From Thiopontia sp013349825 (GTDB lineage Bacteria > Pseudomonadota > Gammaproteobacteria > GCF-002020875): a stretch of DNA of 34,962 nt. The notes beneath the pieces are model-generated. The model was not told the DNA's origin. It did no database searches and saw only the letters and a list, made by a program, of their open reading frames with translations. Positions 24,950 through 33,463 of the stretch are shown piece by piece (the stretch's first letter is position 1; every line of letters starts with the position of its first letter). A program made the position numbers and the translations under genes. The DNA is taken from the NCBI GenBank assembly GCA_963981015.1, contig CAXCCG010000020.1, forward strand, positions 1 to 34,962. Direction: 5' to 3'.

Positions 24950-26176
24950 ATGAACTCGCACGCCCCACTACAAAACCGTAATATCCTGTTGGGGGTGACG
25001 GGTGGTATTGCAGCCTATAAAAGTGCTGAACTGCTGCGGCTATTGCGCAAACGCGGGGCAACGGTACGGGTGGTGATGACACAGTCTGCTCAGCAGTTTA
25101 TGGGGCCGCTCACCTTTCAGGCGCTATCGGGACACCAGGTCTACACCTCGCTATTTGAATCAGAGTTGGGTGATGGTATGGGACATATTGAGCTGGCTCG
25201 CTGGGCCGATCTATTGATTGTGGCGCCAGCAACAGCTGATTTTATGGCACGTCACTGCCACGGCAGAGCAGATGACCTGCTGGTCGCAATCTGTAGGGCA
25301 ACCGACGCGTCTCAAATGGTTGCGCCGGCCATGAATCAACAGATGTGGCTGGATGCAGCAACACAACAGAACGTAGCGCAGTTGCAGCAACAGGGGATTC
25401 GCTTGGTCGGACCAAATCAGGGGTCTCAAGCATGTGGAGAGAGTGGACCGGGGCGGATGGTCGAACCAGAGCAGTTGGTTGAGGCAGTTGAGGCACAGTT
25501 TGAGTCAGGGTTATTGCAGGGAGAGCATCTGTTGATTACCGCAGGCCCCACCCGTGAACCGCTGGATCCGGTTCGTTTTCTGACCAATCGCAGTTCAGGG
25601 AAAATGGGTTTTGCAATTGCACGCGCAGCGGTAGATGCGGGTGCCAAAGTGACTCTGATTGCGGGCCCTGTTGCGCTTGAAACGCCCACTCATGTGCATC
25701 GTGTGGATGTGGAACAGGCTGAAGAGATGGCGGATGCAGTTACTAGCCACCTGGCTGATGCAACACTCTTTATCGCCACAGCAGCGGTTGCAGATTATCG
25801 TCCAGCAGAGGTGGCCGGAGAGAAAATCAAGAAAGGGGCGACAGAGTTGCAGCTTAAACTGGTCCGTAATCGTGATATTCTGGCGGAGGTGGCAGCCCAA
25901 CCGAATCCTCCGTTTACGGTGGGTTTCGCAGCAGAGACCGAGCGATTGCGTGACTTTGCACAAAAGAAACGTCAACAGAAGCAGATTGACCTGATTGCAG
26001 CCAACCGGGTGGGTCAGCCGGGGACAGGTTTTGATGCCGATGAAAATACACTTTCCCTGTTTTGGGAAGGGGGTGAAAAAAATTTGGAGCAGACTAGCAA
26101 ACAGCAATTAGCCAGGCAGTTGATTACAGTAATAGCAGAGAGAATGGATGAAAAAAGTAGAGCTGAAGATAGTTGA
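24950..26176 (+). CDS. coaBC: Bifunctional phosphopantothenoylcysteine decarboxylase/synthetase CoaBC
   Basis: Makes 4'-phosphopantetheine in coenzyme A synthesis. From the ATG at 24950 it has 408 residues. The N-terminal flavoprotein CoaC half has GVTGGIAAYKSAELLRLL, H79 in GHIEL, PAMNQQMW and C162 in SQACGESGPGRM. The C-terminal CoaB half begins with TAGPTREPLDPVRFLTNRSS and includes AAVADYRP and the lysine-rich GEKIKKG. The frame is open to 24800, but that part is not family-like. No ribosome binding site is seen; TATACT at 24936-24941 would place the transcript start at or next to the ATG. dut starts inside its last 29 bp. Confidence 0.96.
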   Translation: MNSHAPLQNRNILLGVTGGIAAYKSAELLRLLRKRGATVRVVMTQSAQQFMGPLTFQALSGHQVYTSLFESELGDGMGHIELARWADLLIVAPATADFMARHCHGRADDLLVAICRATDASQMVAPAMNQQMWLDAATQQNVAQLQQQGIRLVGPNQGSQACGESGPGRMVEPEQLVEAVEAQFESGLLQGEHLLITAGPTREPLDPVRFLTNRSSGKMGFAIARAAVDAGAKVTLIAGPVALETPTHVHRVDVEQAEEMADAVTSHLADATLFIATAAVADYRPAEVAGEKIKKGATELQLKLVRNRDILAEVAAQPNPPFTVGFAAETERLRDFAQKKRQQKQIDLIAANRVGQPGTGFDADENTLSLFWEGGEKNLEQTSKQQLARQLITVIAERMDEKSRAEDS

Positions 26177-26603
26177 TGAACGAATCGGTAGCGAATATCC
26201 GCTACCCCACTATGCCACCGATGGGTCCGCAGGGATGGATCTGCGAGCCTGTATCGATCAGCCACTGTTGCTGGAGCCAGGCAAGACCGAACTCATTCCG
26301 ACCGGTATCGCACTCCATATGGAGGAGCGAGAGATGGCGGCAACCTTGTTACCACGTTCTGGTCTGGGGCATAAACATGGTGTGGTGCTTGGAAATTTGG
26401 TGGGGTTGATTGACTCGGATTATCAAGGACAGATTTTTGTCTCCTGTTGGAATCGAGGAGATACTACGTTCACCGTAGAACCGGGTGAGCGTATTGCACA
26501 AATGGTCTTTGTGCCGGTAATTCAGGTGGAGTTTGAGGTGGTGGAAGAGTTTGATGCCTCAGAGCGGGGTGCGGGTGGTTTTGGACATACAGGGAGAGAA
26601 TAG
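26148..26603 (+). CDS. dut: Deoxyuridine 5'-triphosphate nucleotidohydrolase (dUTPase)
   Basis: Hydrolyses dUTP to dUMP, keeping uracil out of DNA and feeding dTMP synthesis. Its 151 residues carry all trimeric dUTPase motifs: I (AGMDLRA, 28-34), II (LPRSGL), III (GLIDSDYQG, 86-94), IV (RIAQMVFVP) and V (RGAGGFGHTG, 140-149). The start lies 29 bp inside the coaBC end, with a purine-rich AGAGAGAA upstream. Linkage to coaBC is widely conserved. algC follows after 3 bp. Confidence 0.98.
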   Translation: MKKVELKIVDERIGSEYPLPHYATDGSAGMDLRACIDQPLLLEPGKTELIPTGIALHMEEREMAATLLPRSGLGHKHGVVLGNLVGLIDSDYQGQIFVSCWNRGDTTFTVEPGERIAQMVFVPVIQVEFEVVEEFDASERGAGGFGHTGRE

Positions 26604-26606
26604 GGA

Positions 26607-27986
26607 ATGAGTACAATTGATCAGTCTATATTTCGTGCCTACGATATTCGTGGCATTGTTGGTGAGGCATTGACCGAAGAGGTGGTGGAGCAAATCGGGC
26701 TGGCAGTGGGTAGTGAAAGCCAGGCACGTGGTGTCGATACCATTGTGGTGGGTCGTGATGGGCGTCTCTCAGGCCCATTACTACAGCAGGCATTGATGAG
26801 TGGGTTAAAAAACTCCGGTATGGAGGTGATTGATGTAGGTATGGTGCCGACACCGGTGATCTATTTTGCCGCAGTACATCTCAATGCTGGCTCTTGTGTG
26901 GCGGTCACGGGCAGCCATAATCCACCCAACTATAATGGGTTGAAGATCGTTGCAGCAGGAGAGACGCTGTCAGCAGATGCGATTCAGGATCTCTATCGTC
27001 GTGTTGTTGAAGAGGATTGGGTTAGTGGTGATGGTTCGATTCGTTCGGTAGAGATTATCCCGGACTATATTGAGCGTATTACTGGAGATATCAAGCCAGA
27101 ACGCCCACTGAACTTGATTGTTGACTGTGGTAATGGGGTGGCAGGGAATAGTGCCCCCGACCTGTTGAGAAAATTGGGTTGTGAGGTGACTGAGCTCTAC
27201 TGTGATGTAGATGGTAATTTTCCAAACCACCACCCAGACCCCAGTAAGCCAGAGAATGTGGCGGAGTTACGGCAGCGTGTTCTTGCAGATGGGGCAGATC
27301 TTGGGCTCGCCTTTGACGGCGATGGCGACCGTCTCGGGGTCATTGACTCTGCGGGTAACCTGATCTTTCCGGATCGGCAGATGATGCTCTATGCGCAGGA
27401 TATCCTTAGCAGAAAACCGGGAGGAGAGATTATCTATGATGTGAAATGTACCCGTAACTTGCCCGAGATTATCAAACAGGCAGGGGGCCAGCCGACGATG
27501 TGGAAAACCGGTCACTCGTTTATTAAGCAGAAACTGAAGGCTACAGAGGGGGCCTTGCTGGCAGGAGAGATGAGTGGTCATATCTTCTTCAAAGAGCGTT
27601 GGTACGGCTTTGATGATGCGCTCTATACCGCAGCACGCTTGTTGGAGATCGTCGCCAAAGAGAATCGTCCAACTGCCGAAATCTTTGGTGAATTGCCTGA
27701 CACCATCAATACCCCTGAACTCAATGTGCAGTTTGCCGAGGGTGCGCACTACGCCTTTATGGAACAGCTGAAAAAGCAGGCACAGTTTGGTGGGGCTGAA
27801 GTGACGCTGATTGACGGTATACGTGCTGATTACCCCCATGGTTGGGGGTTGGTACGCCCTTCCAACACGACACCGGTACTGGTATTCCGTTTCGAGGCAG
27901 AGAGTCAGGAGGCACTGGAACAGGTGCAGGATGCTTTCCGCAAAGAGGTGTTAAACGTACAATCTGACCTCTCATTACCTTTTTAA
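26607..27986 (+). CDS. algC: Phosphomannomutase/phosphoglucomutase (AlgC/ManB type)
   Basis: Interconverts hexose 1- and 6-phosphates for nucleotide-sugar, LPS and exopolysaccharide precursors. Its 459 residues hold the four alpha-D-phosphohexomutase domains: catalytic phosphoserine S103 in VTGSHNPPNYNG, metal loop D237, D239 and D241 in FDGDGDRLG, sugar-binding GEMSGHIFF, and phosphate-binding RPSNTTPVLVFRFE near the C-terminus. AGGG precedes the ATG. The coaBC-dut-algC-argB order is as in Pseudomonas. Substrate preference (mannose or glucose) cannot be decided here. Confidence 0.95.
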   Translation: MSTIDQSIFRAYDIRGIVGEALTEEVVEQIGLAVGSESQARGVDTIVVGRDGRLSGPLLQQALMSGLKNSGMEVIDVGMVPTPVIYFAAVHLNAGSCVAVTGSHNPPNYNGLKIVAAGETLSADAIQDLYRRVVEEDWVSGDGSIRSVEIIPDYIERITGDIKPERPLNLIVDCGNGVAGNSAPDLLRKLGCEVTELYCDVDGNFPNHHPDPSKPENVAELRQRVLADGADLGLAFDGDGDRLGVIDSAGNLIFPDRQMMLYAQDILSRKPGGEIIYDVKCTRNLPEIIKQAGGQPTMWKTGHSFIKQKLKATEGALLAGEMSGHIFFKERWYGFDDALYTAARLLEIVAKENRPTAEIFGELPDTINTPELNVQFAEGAHYAFMEQLKKQAQFGGAEVTLIDGIRADYPHGWGLVRPSNTTPVLVFRFEAESQEALEQVQDAFRKEVLNVQSDLSLPF

Positions 27987-27993
27987 AAATACC

Positions 27994-28884
27994 ATGCCAC
28001 TAGATCCACAGACCAGCCGAGATTTTGCCCGGGTACTCTCCGAGGCACTGCCCTATATCCAACGTTTTCGCGGTAAAACCATCGTCATAAAATATGGCGG
28101 TAACGCAATGACAGAGGAGGCTTTGAAACGGGGCTTTGCCCGTGATGTGGTGCTGTTGAAGTTGGTCGGGATCAATCCGGTGGTGGTGCATGGCGGTGGC
28201 CCACAAATTGGTCGCCTGCTGGAACAGATTGGCAAGCAGAGTGAGTTTATTGAAGGGATGCGGGTGACCGACCGAGAGACCATGGATGTGGTGGAAATGG
28301 TGTTGGGGGGGCTGGTCAATAAAGAGATTGTTAACCTGATTCATAGCCATGGCGGGAATGCGGTGGGGTTGACAGGTAAAGATGGCAATCTGATCCGGGC
28401 AACCAAGTTGGAGATGACGCGCAGCAATCCTGCACTCAATGTGCCGGAGATTATTGATCTAGGCCATGTGGGAGAGGTGGCAACCATCAATACCGCAGTA
28501 GTAGAGATGCTGGATCAGGGGGAGTTTATCCCGGTCATCGCCCCCATTGGTGTGGGTGAGGATGGCGCCTCTTACAATATTAATGCGGACCTAGTTGCCG
28601 GCAAAGTGGCGGAGGCGCTGGGCGCAGAGAAGTTGATTTTGTTGACCAATACGCTCGGCTTGCTGGATCAGCAAGGAGAACTGATGACCGGGTTAAATAG
28701 TGATCTGGTGGATCAGTTGATCGCAGATGGCACCATTCATGGCGGCATGTTGCCGAAGATTCAAACAGCGCTGGATGCCGTCAAGGCGGGTGTGAACAGT
28801 GCTCACATTATTGATGGGCGGATTAAACATGCAGTAATGCTGGAAATTTTCTCAGATCAGGGGATCGGTACACTGATTCAATAG
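27994..28884 (+). CDS. argB: Acetylglutamate kinase ArgB
   Basis: Phosphorylates N-acetylglutamate in arginine synthesis; 296 residues. The amino-acid-kinase features are IVIKYGGNAM (K33, GGN 35-37), VVHGGGPQIG (65-73) and VLGGLVNKEIVNLI. The ATP-site segment GGMLPKIQTALDAVKAGV is near the C-terminus. The N-terminal extension before IVIKYGG resembles arginine-inhibited hexameric enzymes, so feedback control by arginine is likely but inferred. It is 7 bp after algC. With argJ at 15921 it supports the acetyl-recycling pathway. Confidence 0.98.
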   Translation: MPLDPQTSRDFARVLSEALPYIQRFRGKTIVIKYGGNAMTEEALKRGFARDVVLLKLVGINPVVVHGGGPQIGRLLEQIGKQSEFIEGMRVTDRETMDVVEMVLGGLVNKEIVNLIHSHGGNAVGLTGKDGNLIRATKLEMTRSNPALNVPEIIDLGHVGEVATINTAVVEMLDQGEFIPVIAPIGVGEDGASYNINADLVAGKVAEALGAEKLILLTNTLGLLDQQGELMTGLNSDLVDQLIADGTIHGGMLPKIQTALDAVKAGVNSAHIIDGRIKHAVMLEIFSDQGIGTLIQ

Positions 28885-28917
28885 TGCTACAGCGCTATCG
28901 TTGAGCACAGTTCCAAA

Positions 28918-29661
28918 ATGGATCAGCTTCTCCTCTTTCTGATCTCCTTTGTTGCCAACCTCTTTTCAGCTTTTGCTGGAGGTGGAGCGGGATTGATTCA
29001 ACTGCCAGCATTGATCTTTCTCGGACTTCCTTTCTCTATTGCACTGGCGACTCATAAAGTAGCCAGTGTCGCCCTGGGGGTGGGGGCGACTCTGAGACAT
29101 CTGAGGGAAGATGCGTTAGAGCGTCGTTTTGCACTGTTTATTCTGGTAACAGGGCTTCCTGGAGTGGTGTTGGGGGCCAGTTTGATTCTCTCTGTGGCAG
29201 ACCGTAGTGCAGAGATTGCATTGGGTGTGTTGACGATCAGTCTTGGTGTTTACTCTATCCTTAAACATGACTTGGGGCAGCAGGTTGAATCGCGTAACCG
29301 TGAAGGGATAGGGTTTCTCCTGGGTGGGTTGGGGCTATTTCTGGTGGGTATTCTCAATGGCTCACTCACCTCTGGTACAGGTCTGTTTGTCACCTTATGG
29401 CTGGTGCGCTGGTTTGGGCTTGATTATAAACGTGCCGTTGCCTATACCTTGATTCTGGTGGGGATGTTCTGGAATGGCTCAGGGGCCTTGACCTTGGGTC
29501 TGCTCGGTGAAATTGAGTGGAACTGGATTCCTGTATTGTTGGCAGGATCACTGTTGGGAGGGTATGCGGGGGCACATCTGGCGATCCTCAAGGGAAATCG
29601 CTGGATTAAAAGGGTCTACGAAGTCGTGACAATTTTGGTCGGGACAAAATTGATAGTTTAA
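28918..29661 (+). CDS. TauE/SafE (TSUP) family membrane permease
   Basis: A 247-residue polytopic membrane protein with seven or eight hydrophobic helices in two repeats. The first repeat starts at FLISFVANLFSAFAGGGAGL, with LATHKVASVALG next; the second is around GLFLVGILNGSLTSGTGLF. These match the TSUP family, which exports sulfite, sulfoacetate or other anions, or takes up small organic acids. Substrate is unknown here. Sulfur-compound export would suit a sulfur-oxidising autotroph, but that is speculation. It follows argB by 33 bp and converges on prkB across a strong hairpin. Confidence 0.88.
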   Translation: MDQLLLFLISFVANLFSAFAGGGAGLIQLPALIFLGLPFSIALATHKVASVALGVGATLRHLREDALERRFALFILVTGLPGVVLGASLILSVADRSAEIALGVLTISLGVYSILKHDLGQQVESRNREGIGFLLGGLGLFLVGILNGSLTSGTGLFVTLWLVRWFGLDYKRAVAYTLILVGMFWNGSGALTLGLLGEIEWNWIPVLLAGSLLGGYAGAHLAILKGNRWIKRVYEVVTILVGTKLIV

Positions 29662-29673
29662 AAAGAGGCATAA

Positions 29674-29706
29674 AAAAAGGGCATGGTTATTACCCATGCC
29701 CTTTTT
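29674..29706. terminator. Bidirectional intrinsic terminator between TSUP and prkB
   Basis: AAAAAGGGCATGG (29674-29686) pairs perfectly over 13 bp with CCATGCCCTTTTT (29694-29706) around a 7-base loop. A- and T-runs at the stem ends let it work for the permease on the plus strand and for prkB on the minus strand. Confidence 0.93.
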
Positions 29707-29725
29707 AGCAACGGACCGCTAAGGG

Positions 29726-30613
29726 TTAGCGCTTATGCATCATGTCGTGAATGATTGGTGCAAGGATGATCTCCATTGCAAAACCCATCTTGCCACCCGG
29801 CACCACAATAGTGTTACGGCGAGACATGAAAGAGCCGTCCAACATACCCAATAGATACTGGAAGTTGATGTTGTACTTTGCAGGATCTTTGAAACGGATC
29901 ACAATAAAGCTCTCATCAGGCAACGGGATATCACGGGCGATAAACGGGTTGGAGGTATCAACAGTCGAGACACGCTGGAAGTTGATGTCTGTTTGTGAGA
30001 ATTGTGGAGTGATGTAGTTGATGTAGTCCGGCATACGACGCAAAATAGTATCGACAATCACCTCTTCAGAGTAACCGCGTTCAGCATTGTCGCGATGGAT
30101 CTTCTGAATCCATTCCAGATTAACAATTGGCACCACGCCCACGCCAAGATCGACCTGATCAGCAACATTGTCATCCTCGGTCTTAACCAATCCATGTAGC
30201 CCTTCATAGAACAGCAGATCCGTCCCTTCACCCACTTTTTCCCAAGGGGTGAACTGACCGGGTGTCAACTCAGAGTCCAGGCGCTCATTATGCTCAGCAG
30301 CCTCTTCATCACTGTGCAGATAGTAGCGACGGTCACATTGGCCCGTTTCGCTATACTCTTTGAAATTCCTCTCCAGTAGGTCAAAGTGGTTTGCCCCCGG
30401 ACCAAAGTGGCTGAAGGAGCTATTGCCTGCAGTCTCTTCGGCGGCAACCTTCTCTTTCATTGCAGCACGGTCATAGCGGTGATAACTATCACCCTCAACC
30501 ACTAATGCACTCAGCTTCTCACGAGTGAAAATGTGCTCAAAGGCACGTTTAACAGTTGTAGTTCCTGCACCAGAGGATCCGGTGATTGCAACAACGGGAT
30601 GTTTTGCAGACAT
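29726..30613 (-). CDS. prkB: Phosphoribulokinase, proteobacterial class I
   Basis: Makes ribulose 1,5-bisphosphate from ribulose 5-phosphate, the step unique to the Calvin cycle with Rubisco. Its 295 residues match the octameric bacterial class I type: P-loop GSSGAGTTT at residues 12-20, VEGDSYHRYDR at 39-49, FSHFGPGANHFDLL, LFYEGLHGL and a C-terminal VPGGKMGFAMEIILAPI. The ATG at 30613 has AGGAG about 10 bases upstream, slightly long. Rubisco and other cbb genes are not adjacent. The 90-bp gap from the upstream glcF-like gene is too short to show a clear CbbR site by eye. Confidence 0.97.
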   Translation of the reverse strand: MSAKHPVVAITGSSGAGTTTVKRAFEHIFTREKLSALVVEGDSYHRYDRAAMKEKVAAEETAGNSSFSHFGPGANHFDLLERNFKEYSETGQCDRRYYLHSDEEAAEHNERLDSELTPGQFTPWEKVGEGTDLLFYEGLHGLVKTEDDNVADQVDLGVGVVPIVNLEWIQKIHRDNAERGYSEEVIVDTILRRMPDYINYITPQFSQTDINFQRVSTVDTSNPFIARDIPLPDESFIVIRFKDPAKYNINFQYLLGMLDGSFMSRRNTIVVPGGKMGFAMEIILAPIIHDMMHKR

Positions 30614-30703
30614 AAGTGTGTTACTCCTGAGTCAAATCGAGGGAGGTGTGGTTGAGCAACTCCCTGCGTACAATAGAATCCGGTCATTCTACCGGTTGAA
30701 TGG

Positions 30704-31894
30704 TTATTCGTCGAGTAATCGATCCGGATCCAATGGGGGCTCTTTGAGATGACGGAAAAGCAGTGTTGCAGGGTGAATGATCTCAATGGTGAGACCAGTC
30801 AGCTCAACGCCTTCTGCAAAATGGAGCGCACAACCATAGTTTGTTGTGATCAATGTGGTTGCACCGCTCTGTTGCAGAGCCTCAATCTTGGGTTGTCTTA
30901 AAGTGTCGGCGGTTTGAGGTTCTCGAATACGGTGGCTGCCAGCAGCGCCACAACAACCGGGAGCCAGTGTCTGGTGCTTGAAGCCGGGGATTGTCATAAG
31001 CAGCGCTTCAACAGCGTTACTACCCTGAATTACATTGGAGAGAGAGCAGGGGTGATGGAGCATGACCTCTTCAGCCAAAGGTTTAAGAGGTAATTTTTTG
31101 AGAGTCAAGCTCTGTAGTACAAAGTCACAAAATTCAATACAAGGGGTTCCCGGTTCAGACTGTTCAATCAGTTGTACGCCACAACCCGTTGAAGTGAAGA
31201 GGATGGCATCGAGCGGCTGATTACCAAAAGCAGAGCGGTTTATGGCGGCCTGTTGTTTGGCCTGCTGAGGGTTACCATGGTGCTGGGACAGTGCGCCACA
31301 GCACTGCTGTTGTGGGGGGATCATCACCTCATACCCCAGTTGAGTCAGTATTTGAATAGCTGCATGGTGTGTCTGCAGGTCAAATGGGCGGGCAAAGCAG
31401 CCCAGAAAGAGGCCAACTCTACCGATTTTGTCCTGAAGTGCAGGATAAAAATGGGCAATCGCCGTCTGTTTTTTTGGCAGGAGCTTGATGCTGGCACGAC
31501 CGAGAGGGGGGAGGGGGAGCCTTAAGCTTCGCCATATCGCGGCAACCACAGCAAGTTTTTGAAGCCATTTGGGGTGTAATGCCATCCACTCTATCAGCTG
31601 GCTACGCCATGAAGTAGTTGAGAGGTGGCTGAGCGAGGTATCCAGAATGGCTCCAAAAGGAACCTCGGAAGGGCATGCCTTTTCACAAGCCCTGCAGAGC
31701 AGGCAGTGGTTCAGGTGTTCGATGAGTGATGGTTCGGCAACAAGCGTTCCTTGTATCAATGCCGTGCTCATCATTACCCGTCCACGAGGGGACTCCCCCT
31801 CAATCTGATAGAGTTGGTAGGTTGGACAATGACTGCTGCAAAGACCACACAGTACACAGCGGTCTGCGGCCTGGATCAGTTTCTCGTAATTCAT
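30704..31894 (-). CDS. GlcF-like (Fe-S)-binding oxidoreductase subunit
   Basis: A 396-residue protein with two N-terminal 4Fe-4S motifs (C13, C16, C19, C23 and C64, C67, C70, C74) and two C-terminal CCG domains (QQQCCGALSQHHG and APGCCGAAGSHRI). This is the layout of glycolate oxidase subunit GlcF and of related lactate and heterodisulfide-type subunits. In a Calvin-cycle organism a glycolate salvage role is attractive, and prkB lies just downstream on the same strand. GlcD and GlcE are not in the window, so the substrate is unproven. The ATG at 31894 has no ribosome binding site; TACAAT lies on the minus strand at 31901-31906, only 6 bases away. Confidence 0.88.
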   Translation of the reverse strand: MNYEKLIQAADRCVLCGLCSSHCPTYQLYQIEGESPRGRVMMSTALIQGTLVAEPSLIEHLNHCLLCRACEKACPSEVPFGAILDTSLSHLSTTSWRSQLIEWMALHPKWLQKLAVVAAIWRSLRLPLPPLGRASIKLLPKKQTAIAHFYPALQDKIGRVGLFLGCFARPFDLQTHHAAIQILTQLGYEVMIPPQQQCCGALSQHHGNPQQAKQQAAINRSAFGNQPLDAILFTSTGCGVQLIEQSEPGTPCIEFCDFVLQSLTLKKLPLKPLAEEVMLHHPCSLSNVIQGSNAVEALLMTIPGFKHQTLAPGCCGAAGSHRIREPQTADTLRQPKIEALQQSGATTLITTNYGCALHFAEGVELTGLTIEIIHPATLLFRHLKEPPLDPDRLLDE

Positions 31895-31958
31895 GTGGCT
31901 ATTGTATACTCTCGCTGAATGAGTTCTTTAAATAATATATTCAAGTGAGAAGGCAAGT

Positions 31959-32276
31959 ATGAGTTACTACAAGCGACATCTGTTTTTCTGTACCAACCAA
32001 GCCGAGGAGGGGAAGATGTGCTGCAATCAGCATGGTGCAAAAAACCTCCATCAATATGCCAAGAGCAAGGTGAAAGAGATGGGGTTGCATCAGCCTGGTG
32101 ATTATCGTGTCAATAAGGCTAGCTGTCTTGGGCGCTGTGATCAGGGGCCGGTCGTTGTGGTCTATCCAGATGATGTCTGGTACACCTATGTGGACCAAGA
32201 GGATGTGGATGAAATTATTGAAGAGCACATGCTGAATGGGCGAGAGGTGGGTCGCCTGAAGTTAAAACAGACATAA
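31959..32276 (+). CDS. Thioredoxin-fold 2Fe-2S ferredoxin-like protein
   Basis: A 105-residue protein of the thioredoxin-like 2Fe-2S ferredoxin family. Expected cluster ligands are C11 (HLFFCTNQ), C21 or C22 (MCCNQHG), C56 and C60 (KASCLGRCDQGPVVVVYPD). This resembles NuoE-type and clostridial shethna-like ferredoxins. It probably carries electrons, but no redox partner is identified. GAGAAGG precedes the ATG at good distance. It is divergent from the GlcF-like gene, and the next gene starts one base after its stop codon. Confidence 0.9.
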   Translation: MSYYKRHLFFCTNQAEEGKMCCNQHGAKNLHQYAKSKVKEMGLHQPGDYRVNKASCLGRCDQGPVVVVYPDDVWYTYVDQEDVDEIIEEHMLNGREVGRLKLKQT

Positions 32277-32277
32277 A

Positions 32278-32898
32278 ATGGAGTGTCTGCCGGCCAGAGG
32301 AGGGATACCGGGGCCTGCAGGAGAGCTGGAGGTGTGGTTGGAGTGTCCAAAAACAGACCTTAGAGGTGTGCTGCTGATTGCTCATCCTCATCCACTTTAT
32401 GGTGGCTCCATGCACAACAAAGTGGTCCATACTCTTGCGCGTGCCGCATTAAACCAAGGATTGGCAGCACTGCGCTTCAATTTTAGAGGGGTCGGAGAGA
32501 GTGATGGAGAGCATGACCAGGGGATCGGAGAGCAGCTGGATCTGTTGACGGTTGCAGCCTGGATACGAACAGAATTACCAGAACAGCCGCTGCTGCTTGC
32601 AGGGTTCTCCTTTGGGGCCAGAGTGGCACTGCTGGTAGAGAAAGAGATTGGGGTAGAGCAGCTTATATTGGTGGCTCCCCCCTTTAGGCTCTATTCAGAT
32701 TTGTGGCCAGTTGATCGTGTTGAAACACCCTGGGCTGTATTGATGGGGGACGCAGATGAGGTGGTCTCTTTTGAAGAGGTGGAAAAATGGGTTCAACAGC
32801 AGAAGATCCCCCCCAATTTTGAGGTCTTTTCCGGGGCAACACATTTTTTTCATGGACGACTGGCCGATTTACGAGCAGCAGTAGAGCAGTTAATTTAA
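32278..32898 (+). CDS. Alpha/beta hydrolase
   Basis: A 206-residue cytoplasmic alpha/beta hydrolase. The nucleophile is S111 in AGFSFGARVAL, the acid is D158 or D160 in LMGDADEVV and the histidine is H189 in GATHFFHG. The oxyanion region is HPHPLYGGSMHNKVV, and NFRGVGESDG follows, as in a widespread proteobacterial family of unknown substrate. It begins one base after the ferredoxin-like stop, so translation is probably coupled; the pairing of these two genes recurs in gammaproteobacteria as I recall. No signal peptide is seen. Confidence 0.88.
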   Translation: MECLPARGGIPGPAGELEVWLECPKTDLRGVLLIAHPHPLYGGSMHNKVVHTLARAALNQGLAALRFNFRGVGESDGEHDQGIGEQLDLLTVAAWIRTELPEQPLLLAGFSFGARVALLVEKEIGVEQLILVAPPFRLYSDLWPVDRVETPWAVLMGDADEVVSFEEVEKWVQQQKIPPNFEVFSGATHFFHGRLADLRAAVEQLI

Positions 32899-32905
32899 TT
32901 TTCTC

Positions 32906-32934
32906 TTGCAGCAATATAAACCATTCTGTAGAAT
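32906..32934 (+). promoter_or_regulatory. Sigma-70 promoter of rplM-rpsI
   Basis: TTGCAG (32906-32911), a 17-bp spacer and TAGAAT (32929-32934). It begins 8 bp after the hydrolase stop codon. Initiation near 32941 gives a leader of about 75 bases before rplM. Confidence 0.82.
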
Positions 32935-32951
32935 TTGCGCTCTTTTCCGAG

Positions 32952-32976
32952 GGTTCCCGTTGTCTTGAAGGGAGCC
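32952..32976 (+). promoter_or_regulatory. Candidate L13 leader hairpin
   Basis: In the rplM leader GGTTCCC (32952-32958) pairs with GGGAGCC (32970-32976) over 7 bp including one G-U pair, with an 11-base loop. rplM leaders in proteobacteria are known to be bound by L13 for feedback control. Whether this hairpin is that element is inference from position and foldability. Confidence 0.45.
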
Positions 32977-33016
32977 TGAGTGAGTTTGTTATGGATAGAA
33001 TTCTGGAGCAGTATTG

Positions 33017-33448
33017 ATGAAAACCCTCAGCGCGAAGCCTCATGAAGTGAAGCGTGATTGGTATGTGGTAGATGCCGATGGCAAGACCTTAGGTCGTCTC
33101 GCCTCTGAAATTGCCCACCGCCTACGCGGAAAGCATAAAGCAGAGTACACCCCACATGTCGACACCGGTGACTATATTGTTGTTGTTAACGCTGAAAAGA
33201 TTGCAGTAACAGGCAATAAGCGTCAGGACAAGATGTACCATCGTTACACTGGTTATATTGGTAACCTCAAGTCTATGAACTTTGAAAAGCTCAATGAGAA
33301 AGCTCCTGAGCGTATTATTCAATTGGCCGTCAAGGGAATGTTGCCTCGCAACCCTCTCGGACGAGCCATGATCGGTAAATTAAAAGTTTATGCAGGTAGT
33401 GAGCATCCTCATACTGCACAGCAACCACAGCCACTCGATATTGCATAA
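33017..33448 (+). CDS. rplM: Large ribosomal subunit protein L13
   Basis: Early assembly protein of the 50S subunit; 143 residues, near the E. coli length. It contains RDWYVVDADGKTLGRLAS, GKHKAEYTPHVDTGDYIVV, AVKGMLPRNPLGRAM and KVYAGSEHPHTAQQPQ. The frame also offers a TTG at 33014, but the ATG at 33017 gives the standard MKTLSAKP N-terminus, with GGAG upstream. It forms the universal rplM-rpsI operon with S9, which starts 15 bp later. Its promoter and a candidate autoregulatory hairpin lie just upstream. Confidence 0.99.
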   Translation: MKTLSAKPHEVKRDWYVVDADGKTLGRLASEIAHRLRGKHKAEYTPHVDTGDYIVVVNAEKIAVTGNKRQDKMYHRYTGYIGNLKSMNFEKLNEKAPERIIQLAVKGMLPRNPLGRAMIGKLKVYAGSEHPHTAQQPQPLDIA

Positions 33449-33463
33449 AAGGTAAGTTAAAGC

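Noticed and set aside
27267..27839. 190-residue minus-strand open frame
   Set aside because: Antisense to the core of algC; no motif and no regulatory signals.
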